Source: Polyangium sp. y55x31 (GTDB lineage: Bacteria; Myxococcota_A; Polyangia; Polyangiales; Polyangiaceae). Taken from it: a DNA stretch of 64,000 nucleotides. The translations under genes and the position numbers were made by a program. The DNA lies in assembly GCF_029946505.1 (NCBI RefSeq), contig NZ_JARZHG010000010.1, positions 62,001-126,000 of the forward strand. Reading direction: 5' to 3'. Shown piece after piece: positions 14,379 through 23,102 of this stretch (position 1 is the stretch's first letter; each line of letters begins with the position of its first letter). The notes under the pieces are model-generated. The model was not told the origin of the DNA. It saw only the letters and a list, made by a program, of their open reading frames with translations, and made no database searches.

Positions 14379-15977
14379 ATGGGAGAGTCCCGCGCCATGC
14401 GAACGAGCCTCCGTCACCTCCCGAGCACCTCGCAGCGCGCCGCGACGATCCTCGCGCGCTTCGCGGCCGCGGCCTGCCTCGCCGCGACCTTCGTCGCGTG
14501 CGGCCCGCCGCCGGCGCCCGCGAAGCCGCCGGAGAGCGCGGAAGAGCAGGCCGAGAAATCGAAGATCGAAAACGCCAAGAAGCTCATGGAGAAGGCCGAC
14601 GAGGCCTACAACGCCAAGGACTTCGACGAGGCGCGCAAGCTCCTCGGTCAGGCGAAGGATCTCAACGTCGAGTCGCTGAGCTACCAGATCAACGAGCAGC
14701 TCGAGAAGGTCGACAAGCGCCACGCCAAGCTCTGGGCGAACGAGGTCGAGCCGTCGCTGAAGGACGGCGACTGCAAGGGTGCGTTCAGCGAGCTCGCGGG
14801 CCCGATGCGGGATCTCGAGAGCGAGGTCTTCGTCCGTGAGCTGCGTCGTCTGATCGGCGCGCAGGCCCTCGCGTGCGTGCAGGGGCGGATCGACGAGGCC
14901 ACGACGGGGGGCAAGTACGCCGCGGCGCGCGCGCTCGTCGGCGCGGAGGACACGAAGACGGTGCTCGGCGGCGCCGCGCAGAAGAAGCTCGTGAGCGAGG
15001 TCGACACCACGATCTTCGAGGCGAAGAAGGCCGAGCTCGAAGAGCCGCTCAAGGGCAAGCGCTGGTCGGACGCGCTCGCGAAGATCGACGAGGCCCAGAA
15101 GAACGGCGACATCGGCGACGAAGGCGCCAAGGGCCTGCTCGGCGTGGTGCGCGCGGCGATCACGCCCGAGATCGCGGGCATGGCGGCGCGGGCCGTGGGG
15201 CAAGGCCGCGAGGCGCCGAAGGCGCTCGAAGACGTCGACAAGCTCATCAAGCTCGCGCGCTGGGAGATCGTCGGCCCGGACATGGCGCCCGTCGCCAAGG
15301 ACAAGGCGGCGCCCGAGGTCGTGGCGAAGAAGCGCCAGGCCCTCGCGGTCTGGGTCGAGGCGCAACGCGTCAAGATGAAGCCCGGCAAGAAGGCCGAGAA
15401 GCGCTGGGCACATGGCAAGGTCGCGGTCCTGCCCGCGGCGAAGAGCGACGCCCCCTCGAAGCGCGACCTCGCGGCCGCGACCGAGGTGTGGATCCTCGGA
15501 CAAACCAAGGACCTCGCGCTCATCACGGACGTCGATCCGGCGGGCGCCTCGCTCGACGTGCAGCTCGAGCGCGCCGTCGGCTGGGCGCCGATCGCGCGGC
15601 TCGCCCCGAAGAACACGACCGACTGGATCCCGCCGGACGATCAGCTCGCCGGCACGCGCGTCTGGGCGCCGCTCCGCCAGGGCGAAGCGAACCTCGAGCT
15701 CGGCATCGTCTCGGCCGTGAAGGGACAGGACGTCACGGTCAAGCGCCTCGCGGACGACAAGGAGATCCAGGTCAAGCGCGGCACGCTGCGCCTCGGCCGC
15801 CTCCTGCCGGGCGCGAAGCTCGTCGCGTTCTGCCAGGCGAAGACGCAGATCGTCACGCTCGAAGAGGTCCTGCCCGACCAGCGCACGGTGAAGCTCGTGT
15901 GCGAGGGCGGCCTCCGCAAGGACGAGGTCCTGCCCGGCCTGCGTGCGCGCCCCGAGGACCTGCCCGCGCCCAAGTGA
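14379..15977 (+). CDS. Large lipoprotein, helical N-terminal and beta-rich C-terminal parts
   Basis: About 532 residues. A long signal peptide ends FVACGPPPAPA, so it is a lipoprotein. Residues ~55-350 are charged and helical with TPR-like stretches (KLMEKADEAYNAKDFDEARKLL and others). The C-terminal ~170 residues are beta-rich, with DWIPPDDQLAGTRVWAP, IVSAVKGQDVTVKRLADDKEIQVKRGTLRLG, suggestive of small barrel or Tudor-like folds that read a charged ligand. No named family recognised. ATG 14397 is an alternative start giving a shorter n-region. The next gene is 98 bp downstream on the same strand. Confidence 0.75.
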   Translation: MGESRAMRTSLRHLPSTSQRAATILARFAAAACLAATFVACGPPPAPAKPPESAEEQAEKSKIENAKKLMEKADEAYNAKDFDEARKLLGQAKDLNVESLSYQINEQLEKVDKRHAKLWANEVEPSLKDGDCKGAFSELAGPMRDLESEVFVRELRRLIGAQALACVQGRIDEATTGGKYAAARALVGAEDTKTVLGGAAQKKLVSEVDTTIFEAKKAELEEPLKGKRWSDALAKIDEAQKNGDIGDEGAKGLLGVVRAAITPEIAGMAARAVGQGREAPKALEDVDKLIKLARWEIVGPDMAPVAKDKAAPEVVAKKRQALAVWVEAQRVKMKPGKKAEKRWAHGKVAVLPAAKSDAPSKRDLAAATEVWILGQTKDLALITDVDPAGASLDVQLERAVGWAPIARLAPKNTTDWIPPDDQLAGTRVWAPLRQGEANLELGIVSAVKGQDVTVKRLADDKEIQVKRGTLRLGRLLPGAKLVAFCQAKTQIVTLEEVLPDQRTVKLVCEGGLRKDEVLPGLRARPEDLPAPK

Positions 15978-16075
15978 GCAAAGACCCGCCACGTGCGCGG
16001 GGCGGCCGTCCGGGCCACCCTTGACGGCATTCCGCGTCCGAACGACGAACACGTCTCCGCCCACCGAGGAGCCGC

Positions 16076-17242
16076 ATGCCGACGACCTACACCGATCTGA
16101 TCGCCGAGATCCGCAAGAACATCTCGACCGTGTCTCTGGAGGAGATCAAGCGCCGCCTCGAAGCCAACGAGCCGATGGTGCTCGTCGACGTGCGCGAGAA
16201 AGAGGAAAACCGCGCGGGCTACATCCCGGGCGCGATCAGCGTCCCGCGAGGCTTTCTCGAGATGCAGATCGAGCAGAAGGTCCCCGACAAGAACGCGCCC
16301 GTGGTCCTCTACTGCGCGGGCGGCACGCGCTCGGCCCTCGCCGCGAAGACGCTGATCGATCTCGGCTACACGCGCGTCGAGAGCGCGAACCCCGGCTTCG
16401 TGCGCTGGAAGGATCTCGGGTATCCGATGGAGACCCCGCCCCAGCTCTCGGACGCGCAGCGCGATCGCTACTCGCGCCACCTGCTCCTCCCCGAGGTCGG
16501 TGAAGCGGGGCAAGCCAAGCTGCTCGCCTCGAAGATCCTGCTGCTCGGCGCGGGTGGCCTCGGCAGCCCCGCCGCGCTCTACCTCGCCGCGGCCGGCGTC
16601 GGCACGATCGGCCTCGTCGACGCGGACGTCGTCGACGCCTCGAACCTCCAGCGCCAGATCATGCACGCCACCTCGCGCGTCGGCATGCCCAAGGTCGACA
16701 GCGGCGAGCAGACGATCCGCGATCTCAACCCCGACGTGAAGGTCGTGAAGTTCGAGGAGCGGCTCACGAGCCACAACGTCGAGCGCATCTTCCGCGACTT
16801 CGACATCATCGTGGACGGCTGCGACAACTTCCCCACGCGTTACCTCGTGAACGACGCCTCCGTGTGGATGAAGAAGCCGGTCGTGCACGGCTCGATCTTC
16901 CGCTTCGAGGGTCAGGTCACGACCTTCCACCCCGCGGCCGGCGGCCCTTGTTATCGTTGCCTCTACCCCGAGCCGCCGCCGCCGCACCTCGCGCCGAGCT
17001 GCCAGGAGGCCGGCGTCCTCGGCATCCTCCCGGGCGTCGTCGGCACGATCCAGGCGACCGAGGCGATCAAGCTCGTGCTCGGCCAGGGCAACCCCCTCGT
17101 CGGCCGCCTGCTCACCTACGACTCGCTGCGCATGAAGTTCGGCGAGCTCAAGCTGCGCAAGGACAAGACCTGCCCCGTCTGCGGCCCCGCCCCGACGATC
17201 ACGACCTACATCGACTACGAATTCTTCTGCAACATCGGCTGA
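16076..17242 (+). CDS. Rhodanese-E1 fusion (MoeB/ThiF-like sulfur carrier activating enzyme)
   Basis: 388 residues. An N-terminal rhodanese domain (~20-118) has the active-site loop C80-AGGTRS. A MoeB/ThiF-type adenylation domain follows (~125-388) with the nucleotide loop GAGGLGSPAALYL (158-170), DNF at 250-252, zinc pairs C292-x2-C295 and C366-x2-C369, and the conserved Cys309 in APSCQEAG. It would adenylate the C-terminal Gly of a ubiquitin-like sulfur carrier (MoaD, ThiS or CysO type) and load sulfur for molybdopterin, thiamin or cysteine synthesis. The rhodanese is N-terminal, whereas MoeZ-type fusions usually have it C-terminal. No carrier protein gene is adjacent. Confidence 0.93.
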   Translation: MPTTYTDLIAEIRKNISTVSLEEIKRRLEANEPMVLVDVREKEENRAGYIPGAISVPRGFLEMQIEQKVPDKNAPVVLYCAGGTRSALAAKTLIDLGYTRVESANPGFVRWKDLGYPMETPPQLSDAQRDRYSRHLLLPEVGEAGQAKLLASKILLLGAGGLGSPAALYLAAAGVGTIGLVDADVVDASNLQRQIMHATSRVGMPKVDSGEQTIRDLNPDVKVVKFEERLTSHNVERIFRDFDIIVDGCDNFPTRYLVNDASVWMKKPVVHGSIFRFEGQVTTFHPAAGGPCYRCLYPEPPPPHLAPSCQEAGVLGILPGVVGTIQATEAIKLVLGQGNPLVGRLLTYDSLRMKFGELKLRKDKTCPVCGPAPTITTYIDYEFFCNIG

Positions 17243-17248
17243 TCGCGA

Positions 17249-17572
17249 TCACGCGTACGAGGCGACGACGTCCTTCGACGGGCGCTCGATCGCCTCGATG
17301 CGGCTCGTGACGAGCTGCCGGCTCGCGTCGGCGGACGTCGCGAACCAGATCGCGTCTCCCACGCCGGGTTTGTCGATGCGCGGGATCACCGCGCCGTTCG
17401 GGAACAGCCGCACGCCCCCTTCGAGCTTGAGCGAGACCGCGATGTGCGCGGGGACGAACTTCCCCGTCCGCCTGTCCCGCACCGCGACGCAGACCCCGTC
17501 GCGCATGTGGTACTCCGTGTTTCGCGTGACGTAGACGCAGTGCCTTCGACGCTCGACGCCAGGGGTTCCCAT
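17249..17572 (-). CDS. Conserved hypothetical protein
   Basis: 107 residues from ATG 17572. It is a compact, beta-rich soluble protein with short strands such as HCVYVTRNTEYHMRDGVCVAVRDRRTGKFVPAH and a hydrophilic end; no signal peptide or membrane segment. The TGKFVPAH-type turn and overall size suggest a small barrel, but I recognise no family. It ends six bases from the rhodanese-E1 stop on the opposite strand and diverges from the gene at 17746. An upstream extension to 17752 is basic and lacks support. Confidence 0.6.
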   Translation of the reverse strand: MGTPGVERRRHCVYVTRNTEYHMRDGVCVAVRDRRTGKFVPAHIAVSLKLEGGVRLFPNGAVIPRIDKPGVGDAIWFATSADASRQLVTSRIEAIERPSKDVVASYA

Positions 17573-17745
17573 CTCGGTTTCGCTCCTCGCACGCGACCCT
17601 CGCCGATCACGCGCGCGAGGGCCAAGTTCGTGCGGCCCTGCGCACGAAACCGCCAATGCACGGAACGCCCCACGCGCGCAAGTTCCCACGCGATCGTGGC
17701 CGGTTTTTCGATCTCGGCGCGCGTGATCTCTACGATCCGCCCTCG

Positions 17746-18201
17746 ATGGCAAAGAGCCCTCCTCCCCCGCGTCCCGGCCTCGTCAAGGCAGGCCCGGGGC
17801 CTCTCGTCCGGCGCAGACAGCTCGAGCTCGTCGCCGCGGAAGACGGCCTCGTCCGTGCCATGGTCGAAGGCGCGGACATCGTGAGCGAGGGCATGCCCCG
17901 CGCCGAAGGAGACGGCGTCGTCTACTACGGCTCGACGAGCGTGCTTTTGCTCCCGCGCAGTCGTGGTGGCACGCTGCCCGATCCCGACCTCGCATCCATG
18001 GCCGCGCTCCTCGCGTGTGATCCGCACCTCAAGCTCCGCGCGCTCCGCATCGCGCGAAGGGAGGCGTGTACACGCGTGCAGGGGGAGCTCGGCCCCGTGC
18101 GCGCCGAGATCGAAGTGCGCACATCGTCCGCGGGTGTCGCCGTGGTGGTCGACGTCGTCGCCGTCGTACATGCCTCCGCCGCGAGCGGCGCGTCGCGCTA
18201 A
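17746..18201 (+). CDS. Conserved hypothetical protein
   Basis: 151 residues from ATG 17746 after a basic N-terminal segment. The core has alternating strands and helices (LELVAAEDGLVRAMVEGADIVSEG, VVYYGSTSVLLLPR, ASMAALLACDPHLKLRALRIARREA) and a C-terminal region VRTSSAGVAVVVDVVAVVHA that looks like paired strands. The final part resembles the way PilZ or small ligand-binding domains end, but no motif such as RxxxR is clear. It is co-directional with and 35 bp upstream of the MerR-TPR gene, so the two may form an operon. Confidence 0.6.
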   Translation: MAKSPPPPRPGLVKAGPGPLVRRRQLELVAAEDGLVRAMVEGADIVSEGMPRAEGDGVVYYGSTSVLLLPRSRGGTLPDPDLASMAALLACDPHLKLRALRIARREACTRVQGELGPVRAEIEVRTSSAGVAVVVDVVAVVHASAASGASR

Positions 18202-18236
18202 GCTCGCTCTTCGCTCCTCGCGACCTCTCTAGCGTT

Positions 18237-19259
18237 ATGAACAACAAAGAACGCCGCGACCCCGAGCAGAACAAGGTCATCCACGTGATCTTCGGGCCGG
18301 GCGGTGGACGTGTCGCCGAGCCTCCGAAGCGCCTGCCCGATCCTCACGAGGCGCGTTTGCCCGCGGAGCTGCCCGTACCGCAGACGCGCGAGCCCGTGAG
18401 CGACATGTTCACCGGCGCCGAGGTTTGTCGCCTCCTCGGCATCTCCGCCGGCCGCCTGCGATCCCTCGATCGTGCGGGTATCGTCTCGCCGAGCGGCCGT
18501 CGCAAGGGCCGCCGCGCGTACACGTTCTCGGACGTGATCGCGCTCCGCGCCGCGCGAGATCTCCTCGCGCGCAAGGTGCGCCTCCGCGACGTCGCGCGCG
18601 CGGTCGAGAACATCCGCGGCGCGCTGCCCAAGGTCACGCGTCCGCTCGCCGAGCTGCGCATCGTCTCCGATGGACAACGCGTCGTCGTGAAGAGCACGGC
18701 GGGCACGTTCGAGCCGCTCACCGGGCAGATGGTGCTCGACTTCGACGTGAAGTCGCTGCGTGACGACGTCGTGCGTGTCCTCCGCCCGATGGTCGGTCGT
18801 GATCGCGCGAAGACCGCGTACGACATCTACGTGCGCGCCAGCCAGCTCGACGAGAACCCGCAGACGATGGCCGAGGCCGAGGAGCTCTACCGTCGCGCGC
18901 TCGAGATCGATCCGTGGCTCGCGATCGCGTACACGAACCTCGGCAACATCTGCTTCCGTCGCGGCGACGAAGTGCAGGCCGAGTCGCTCTACAGGCGCGC
19001 GCTCGAGATCGATCGCAAGCAACCCGAGGCGCAGTACAACCTCGGCTACGTCATGCTCGAACGCGGGCACGCCGCCCAGGCCGTCGAGTTTTTCCGCGGC
19101 GCGATCGACAGCGATCCGCGCTTCGCCGACGCGTACTTCAACCTCGCGATGGCGTACGAGCAGGTCGGCGAGAGCGCGAAGGCGCGGCCGTGCTGGCGCA
19201 AGTACCTCGAGATCGAACCCACGGGCACGTGGGCCGAAATCGCCCGCCGCCATCTTTAG
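18237..19259 (+). CDS. MerR-type HTH fused to TPR repeats
   Basis: 340 residues. Residues ~56-125 form a MerR-like winged helix (FTGAEVCRLLGISAGRLRSLDRAGIVSPSGRRKGRRAY followed by FSDVIALRAARDLL). A linker carries VVVKSTAGTFEPLTGQMVLDF. From ~residue 205 to the end there are about four TPR units (EELYRRALEIDPWLAIAYTNLGNICFRRG and similar). MerR proteins bind DNA as dimers; the TPR part probably mediates protein contacts instead of the usual ligand domain. ATG 18237. Such fusions are, to my knowledge, a myxobacterial trait; target unknown. Confidence 0.85.
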   Translation: MNNKERRDPEQNKVIHVIFGPGGGRVAEPPKRLPDPHEARLPAELPVPQTREPVSDMFTGAEVCRLLGISAGRLRSLDRAGIVSPSGRRKGRRAYTFSDVIALRAARDLLARKVRLRDVARAVENIRGALPKVTRPLAELRIVSDGQRVVVKSTAGTFEPLTGQMVLDFDVKSLRDDVVRVLRPMVGRDRAKTAYDIYVRASQLDENPQTMAEAEELYRRALEIDPWLAIAYTNLGNICFRRGDEVQAESLYRRALEIDRKQPEAQYNLGYVMLERGHAAQAVEFFRGAIDSDPRFADAYFNLAMAYEQVGESAKARPCWRKYLEIEPTGTWAEIARRHL

Positions 19260-19300
19260 TGCCAAGGGGGACGCGTCGCTGCTCGTCGCGCGTCGTGTTC

Positions 19301-19708
19301 CTACTGCTCGCGAATCTTCGGCGGGTGATCGAGCTTCACCGTCTGGTGATCACCCGGCGAAACGTTGACGGTCATCGTCCGATCGCCCTCGGCCGGATCG
19401 AGGAACGTCACGTCGTGGCTGCCCATCTTCACGCGGTAGTTCGTGAGCGGCGTCTTGCCGATCGGCTTGCCGTCGAGCAGCACGTCTTGCGGGGGATCCG
19501 AGAGGATGTCGAGCGTCCCCGAGTCCTCCACGACCTCCTCGCCCTGCTCCGGCTCCTCGGTCTTCGGGGCCGTTTGGCTCGCCGCCGTCTCGGGACCGGC
19601 CCCGCTCCCGGAGGCCCCCCCGCAGCCGAGCGTGCTTCCCCCGGCGAACACGAAGATCATGGAAATCGCAAGGATTGTGCGGGTCGCCTTCCGCGACTTG
19701 CTCGTCAT
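19301..19708 (-). CDS. PEGA-domain lipoprotein
   Basis: 135 residues. A signal peptide with lipobox STLGCGG (Cys29), then an acidic linker rich in Glu/Pro/Thr and a C-terminal PEGA-like domain (~65-130): GTLDILSDPPQDVLLDGKPIGKTPLTNYRVKMGSHDVTF. PEGA domains are small surface-layer-associated folds often found in myxobacterial envelope proteins. The partner is unknown. It converges with the MerR-TPR gene and diverges from the Gly/Pro-rich membrane protein at 19816. ATG 19708 gives a typical n-region (MTSKSRKATR). Confidence 0.85.
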   Translation of the reverse strand: MTSKSRKATRTILAISMIFVFAGGSTLGCGGASGSGAGPETAASQTAPKTEEPEQGEEVVEDSGTLDILSDPPQDVLLDGKPIGKTPLTNYRVKMGSHDVTFLDPAEGDRTMTVNVSPGDHQTVKLDHPPKIREQ

Positions 19709-19815
19709 GACGCCCGATCCTAGCAGCAGCCGCGCAGCCCCGGCCGAGGGATCCTGTTCGTCTCGTCTGGATCCGTTTGCCCGTCCTTCCCCATTTTGCG
19801 GCATACTCCGTCGCC

Positions 19816-21033
19816 ATGATCGAGAACACGACGGGCGAGCCGCGCATGGCAAATGGATTCGGACCCGGTGGTGGCGGCTTGCCGCCTCCGGCACCTCCCC
19901 CGGGGGCACCGCCTTCCGGAGGTGACAACTTTGGCGGCGGTGGCCCGCCCGGCGGCTTCGGCGGTGGACCGCCCGGCGGCTACGGTCCTCCTCCCGGCGC
20001 GCCCCCCGGCGGCTTCGGTGGTCCTCCCGGCGGCGGACCTCCCGGCAGCGGCGGCTTCGGCGGTCCCCCCGGCGCGCCCCCCGGCGGCGGCGGCTTCGGC
20101 GGCCCTCCCGGCGGCGGTCCTCCCGGCGGCGGCTACGGTCCTCCTCCCGGCGGCGGTTATGGCCCTCCTCCCGGCGGCGGCGCCTTCGGGCCCCCGATGG
20201 GCGGACCTCCCATGGGCGCTCCGATGGGCCCCCCGATCCTCCCGCAGCAGAAGAAGGGCCCGAACATGGGCCTCATCATCGGCCTCGGCTGCGGCGGTCT
20301 CCTCCTGGTCACGATCATCGGCGTCGTCGGCTTCTTCTGGTACGCGGCCAAGAAGACGTCCGAGGCGATCGCAGCGATCCCGCTCGACTCGGCGAACCCG
20401 GACGGCCCGAAGCTCGGCGATCTCGGCGACCTCACCAAGCCCGCGAAGCCCGGTGATCTCAAGGCCGAGCTGAAGGATCTCCGCCACTACAAGGCCGAGT
20501 ACGGCAGCACGATCCACTTCGTCGGCGAGATCCACAACACGGGCAAGGACCCGCTCGGCTTCCCGAACATCAAGGTGACGTTCTACGACGACGCGAACAC
20601 CGCGATCGACAGCGGCACCTGCTCGAGCCTCATCCGCGAGCTCGCGCCGGGCGAGAAGGTCCCCTGCACGTTCTCGCTCTACAAGACGACGAAGTGGGCC
20701 TCGTACAAGACCGAGTCGAACCCGATGAAGCCGTTCTTCACGGGCAAGGCCGCGAAGCTCAAGATCTCGGACACGAAGTTCACGGCCAAGAAGGGCTTCA
20801 ACCCCCACCAGGTCGAAGGCAAGATCACGAACGAGAGCGCGTTCAAGGCGAAGAGCGTGTGGGCGCTCGTCTCGCTCTACGACAAGGAAGGCAAGATCTG
20901 CGGCGCCGATCAGGCCCTCGTCGCCGGCAACGATCTCGACTCGAACTCGGGCGGCATCTTCACGGCGAAGATCTACAACGTCGCCGCTCCGCCCGACACC
21001 TTCCGCGTCCTCGCCGTCGGCTACAGCGAGTGA
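19816..21033 (+). CDS. Membrane protein with Gly/Pro-rich cytoplasmic N-terminus and two FxLYD-like domains
   Basis: 405 residues. Residues ~10-145 are a Gly/Pro/Phe repeat built on GGPPGGG and FGGPPG units. A single membrane span lies at ~151-175 (MGLIIGLGCGGLLLVTIIGVVGFFW). Then come two similar beta domains, about 115 residues each, with VGEIHNTGKDPLGFPNIKVTFYDD and VEGKITNESAFKAKSVWALVSLYD, the pattern of FxLYD/DUF3426-like envelope domains. Topology predicts the Gly/Pro tail in the cytoplasm and the beta domains outside. ATG 19846 is an alternative start. Confidence 0.8.
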   Translation: MIENTTGEPRMANGFGPGGGGLPPPAPPPGAPPSGGDNFGGGGPPGGFGGGPPGGYGPPPGAPPGGFGGPPGGGPPGSGGFGGPPGAPPGGGGFGGPPGGGPPGGGYGPPPGGGYGPPPGGGAFGPPMGGPPMGAPMGPPILPQQKKGPNMGLIIGLGCGGLLLVTIIGVVGFFWYAAKKTSEAIAAIPLDSANPDGPKLGDLGDLTKPAKPGDLKAELKDLRHYKAEYGSTIHFVGEIHNTGKDPLGFPNIKVTFYDDANTAIDSGTCSSLIRELAPGEKVPCTFSLYKTTKWASYKTESNPMKPFFTGKAAKLKISDTKFTAKKGFNPHQVEGKITNESAFKAKSVWALVSLYDKEGKICGADQALVAGNDLDSNSGGIFTAKIYNVAAPPDTFRVLAVGYSE

Positions 21034-21037
21034 TCCG

Positions 21038-21250
21038 ATGAGCGACGTCGGCTCCGCGCGCCGCGCGAAGGAACAACTCAAGAACGACATCGGCGCAGAG
21101 CCCTTCTGCGCCGGCGTCGGCGTCGAGCGCGAAGACGGCATCGGGTTCGTCGTGCGCGTGAGCGTTCGCCCCGGAACGCTCGCCGAAGCAAAAGCCCGCG
21201 TGCCCGCTCGTATCGGCGACGTCGTCGTCAAGATCGTCGAGGCCGACTAG
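21038..21250 (+). CDS. Small conserved hypothetical protein
   Basis: 70 residues, soluble. The pattern is an N-terminal helix (SARRAKEQLKNDIG), two strands around ERDGIGFVVRVSV, and a C-terminal helix-strand AKARVPARIGDVVVKIVEAD. The IGDVVVKI motif recalls small ligand-binding or chaperone-like folds in which strands pair across subunits, but no family is firmly recognised. It starts four bases after the FxLYD gene, so the two are probably co-transcribed, and a hairpin follows ten bases after its stop. Confidence 0.65.
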   Translation: MSDVGSARRAKEQLKNDIGAEPFCAGVGVEREDGIGFVVRVSVRPGTLAEAKARVPARIGDVVVKIVEAD

Positions 21251-21259
21251 CGCCTCGGA

Positions 21260-21281
21260 CGTCCGCGGCTCCGCGCGGACG
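21260..21281 (+). terminator. Hairpin after the 21038 gene
   Basis: CGTCCGCG and CGCGGACG pair around a six-base loop, starting nine bases after the stop at 21250. No T-tract follows, so it may be a 3'-end stabiliser or a Rho-assisted stop. Confidence 0.5.
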
Positions 21282-21386
21282 TTCGTCTCGTCCCTCCTCC
21301 CCTCGCAAAACCGCCATTTTTCGCACGCACGGTTCGCGGCCGAATCGGCGGCCGATGCGCACCAAAGCGTGTAAGCTTCACGCTTC

Positions 21387-22670
21387 GTGAACGCGCTGAA
21401 CCTCTCGCGGAGGCTCGCTTCCCGCATCGTCGAGGGTCTCAAAGGCCGAGGCCGGATCCTCGTCGTCAAGGGCGGAACGGCCGCGCTCGTCCGCGCCGTG
21501 GACGACGCGATGTCCGGCTACGTCGAGCCGCTCGCCGAGCGCGCGCTGCGCACCGACGCAACCGCCGAAGATCCAGCCACGCGCGAAGCGCTCTCCCGGC
21601 TCACAGGCCGCGTCGCGCAGGCGCTGCTCGCCTCCGAGCACCTCGAAGACGTCTTCGCCGATCGCAGCGTCGTGGAGCGCGAAGTGCTCGACGCAGCCCG
21701 CCTCGCACTACGCGAGGCGAGCGCCTCACAAGACGAAGCGGTCGTGCGCGTCGAGCTCGATCTGCTCGGATACGTCGCCGCCACCGCAGGCAAACGCGCA
21801 CGGCCGCAATCACTCGTGATCGCACTCGAGCGCGCCGGGCTCGTCGCAGGCGCGCGGCTCGAGAGCTACGACCCAGCCCAGCGCGAAGCCGTCTTCGTGC
21901 CCGAGCCGCCGGCAAACCCAGACCTGCACCTCGAGCTGGAAGAAGCAGTCGCAGACGAGCTCTGCGCGCTCGTCGAGCAAGGCGCAGTGGAGCTGCCGAC
22001 GCTCGAACGCAGGGCGCCGCTGACGCGCGAGGTGAGCCCCTCGGAGCGAGCACGGCTCTCGCGTCTCATCGATCGCGCAGCCACGCGCACCCTTCGCCGC
22101 ACGGGCAACGCAGCGCAGTGGGAAATCCCGGACGGCCGCAGCGTGCGTGTGATCTACACGCCGCTCTCGGAGCAAGACGCGCGCGACGTCGACACGCACG
22201 TCGCAGCCTTCGCAGCCGAGGTGGACGTCTTGTTCGCCGACGCCGGCGCGCCACTCGTCACGACGCCAGTATCCCCCGCAGCCGAGCCTGCGCAGCCGCG
22301 CGCAAAGCCGGCGCCAACGCCCCCAGCCCCCGAGCCGCCGCATCACGCGAACGGCAACGGCACGGCAGTCCCCGTCGAGGAGCCAGCCGAGGAGGCCGCG
22401 CCCTCGGAGCCAGCCCCAAAGCCCGCGCGCGCACGCGCCACGAAGCGCTCACCCCGCGCAAGCTCACGCACGCCAGCAGCCACGCGCGCAGCAGCAGCGC
22501 GGACCACGACGAAGAAGCGCGCGCCAGCAAAGCGCTCGACCAAGCCCGGCACGACGGAAGAGGGCACGCGCAAAAAGGCGACGAAGGCCACGACGAAAAA
22601 ACGCGCGCTGCCAGCGACAACGACGAAGACACGGGCAACCACGAAGACGCGAGCGACGAAGAAGCGCTGA
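21387..22670 (+). CDS. DUF2321-unlike conserved protein with histone-H1-like Lys/Ala/Pro tail
   Basis: 427 residues from GTG 21387. Residues 1-~300 are globular and helical, with repeated Leu/Ala/Arg/Glu patterns (LASRIVEGLKGRGRILVVKGG, LSRLTGRVAQALLASEHLEDVFADRSVVEREVL); no family recognised despite the searchable body. Residues ~300-427 are Ala/Pro/Lys/Thr/Arg-rich, ending in repeats such as TTKKRAPAKRS and TKTRATTKTR, like eukaryotic H1 tails and bacterial HU-tail or HctB proteins. The tail probably binds DNA or RNA (inference). The stop is followed by dispersed repeat copy 2. Confidence 0.7.
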   Translation: MNALNLSRRLASRIVEGLKGRGRILVVKGGTAALVRAVDDAMSGYVEPLAERALRTDATAEDPATREALSRLTGRVAQALLASEHLEDVFADRSVVEREVLDAARLALREASASQDEAVVRVELDLLGYVAATAGKRARPQSLVIALERAGLVAGARLESYDPAQREAVFVPEPPANPDLHLELEEAVADELCALVEQGAVELPTLERRAPLTREVSPSERARLSRLIDRAATRTLRRTGNAAQWEIPDGRSVRVIYTPLSEQDARDVDTHVAAFAAEVDVLFADAGAPLVTTPVSPAAEPAQPRAKPAPTPPAPEPPHHANGNGTAVPVEEPAEEAAPSEPAPKPARARATKRSPRASSRTPAATRAAAARTTTKKRAPAKRSTKPGTTEEGTRKKATKATTKKRALPATTTKTRATTKTRATKKR

Positions 22671-22680
22671 GGGTGTTTCG

Positions 22681-23014
22681 CGCGGCGTCGCGCCGGGGTT
22701 TCACCCCGGACCCCGACCAGGGGTTGTCCACCCCTGGACCCGGACCAGCGCAAGCGCTGGACTCGGGGTCGATGAACTGCGCGATGCGCAGTTCATCGAA
22801 CGGGCCAGGTCAAGACCGGCGACGACGCTGCCAGCCGAGACCGCGGCGCTGACGGTTCGGCTTGAAGCCGACCTCCATGGTCTTGCCACCGGCCTGCTGG
22901 AAAAACTGCGCGCAGCGCAGTTTTTCCACCTGAGGTCCAGGGCTTGCCCTGGTTCGGGTCGAGGGGCGAACAGCCCCCGCGGGGCCCGGGGCAGCGCCCC
23001 GGCGAAGCGCCCCC
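22681..23014 (+). repeat. Dispersed multi-hairpin element, copy 2
   Basis: About 334 bp, same orientation as copy 1, starting 11 bases after the 21387 gene. Stem changes relative to copy 1 are paired: the first hairpin is CCGGGGT/ACCCCGG instead of CCGGGGC/GCCCCGG, and the second has T-A for C-G (GGGGT/ACCCC). GATGAACTGCGC/GCGCAGTTCATC and GGAAAAACTGCGC stems are kept with different 3-nt loops (GAT, GCA). The rest of the 432-bp gap (23015-23102) holds nothing else I recognise. Confidence 0.92.
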
Positions 23015-23102
23015 AGATGCCACCCATCAGCGGCCGGCCTGGCGCGTCTTGCGGCCGCGGGGTCGTGTCCCAACGCTCCGCCTTGGAGGGGGGGCTCGTC
23101 CT

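Noticed and set aside
19777-20473. Collagen-like or phage tail-fibre gene in the Gly/Pro-rich stretch
   Set aside because: The stretch is the cytoplasmic N-terminus of a membrane protein with FxLYD-like domains. The repeat is GGPPGG-like, not strict Gly-X-Y, and no phage genes are near.
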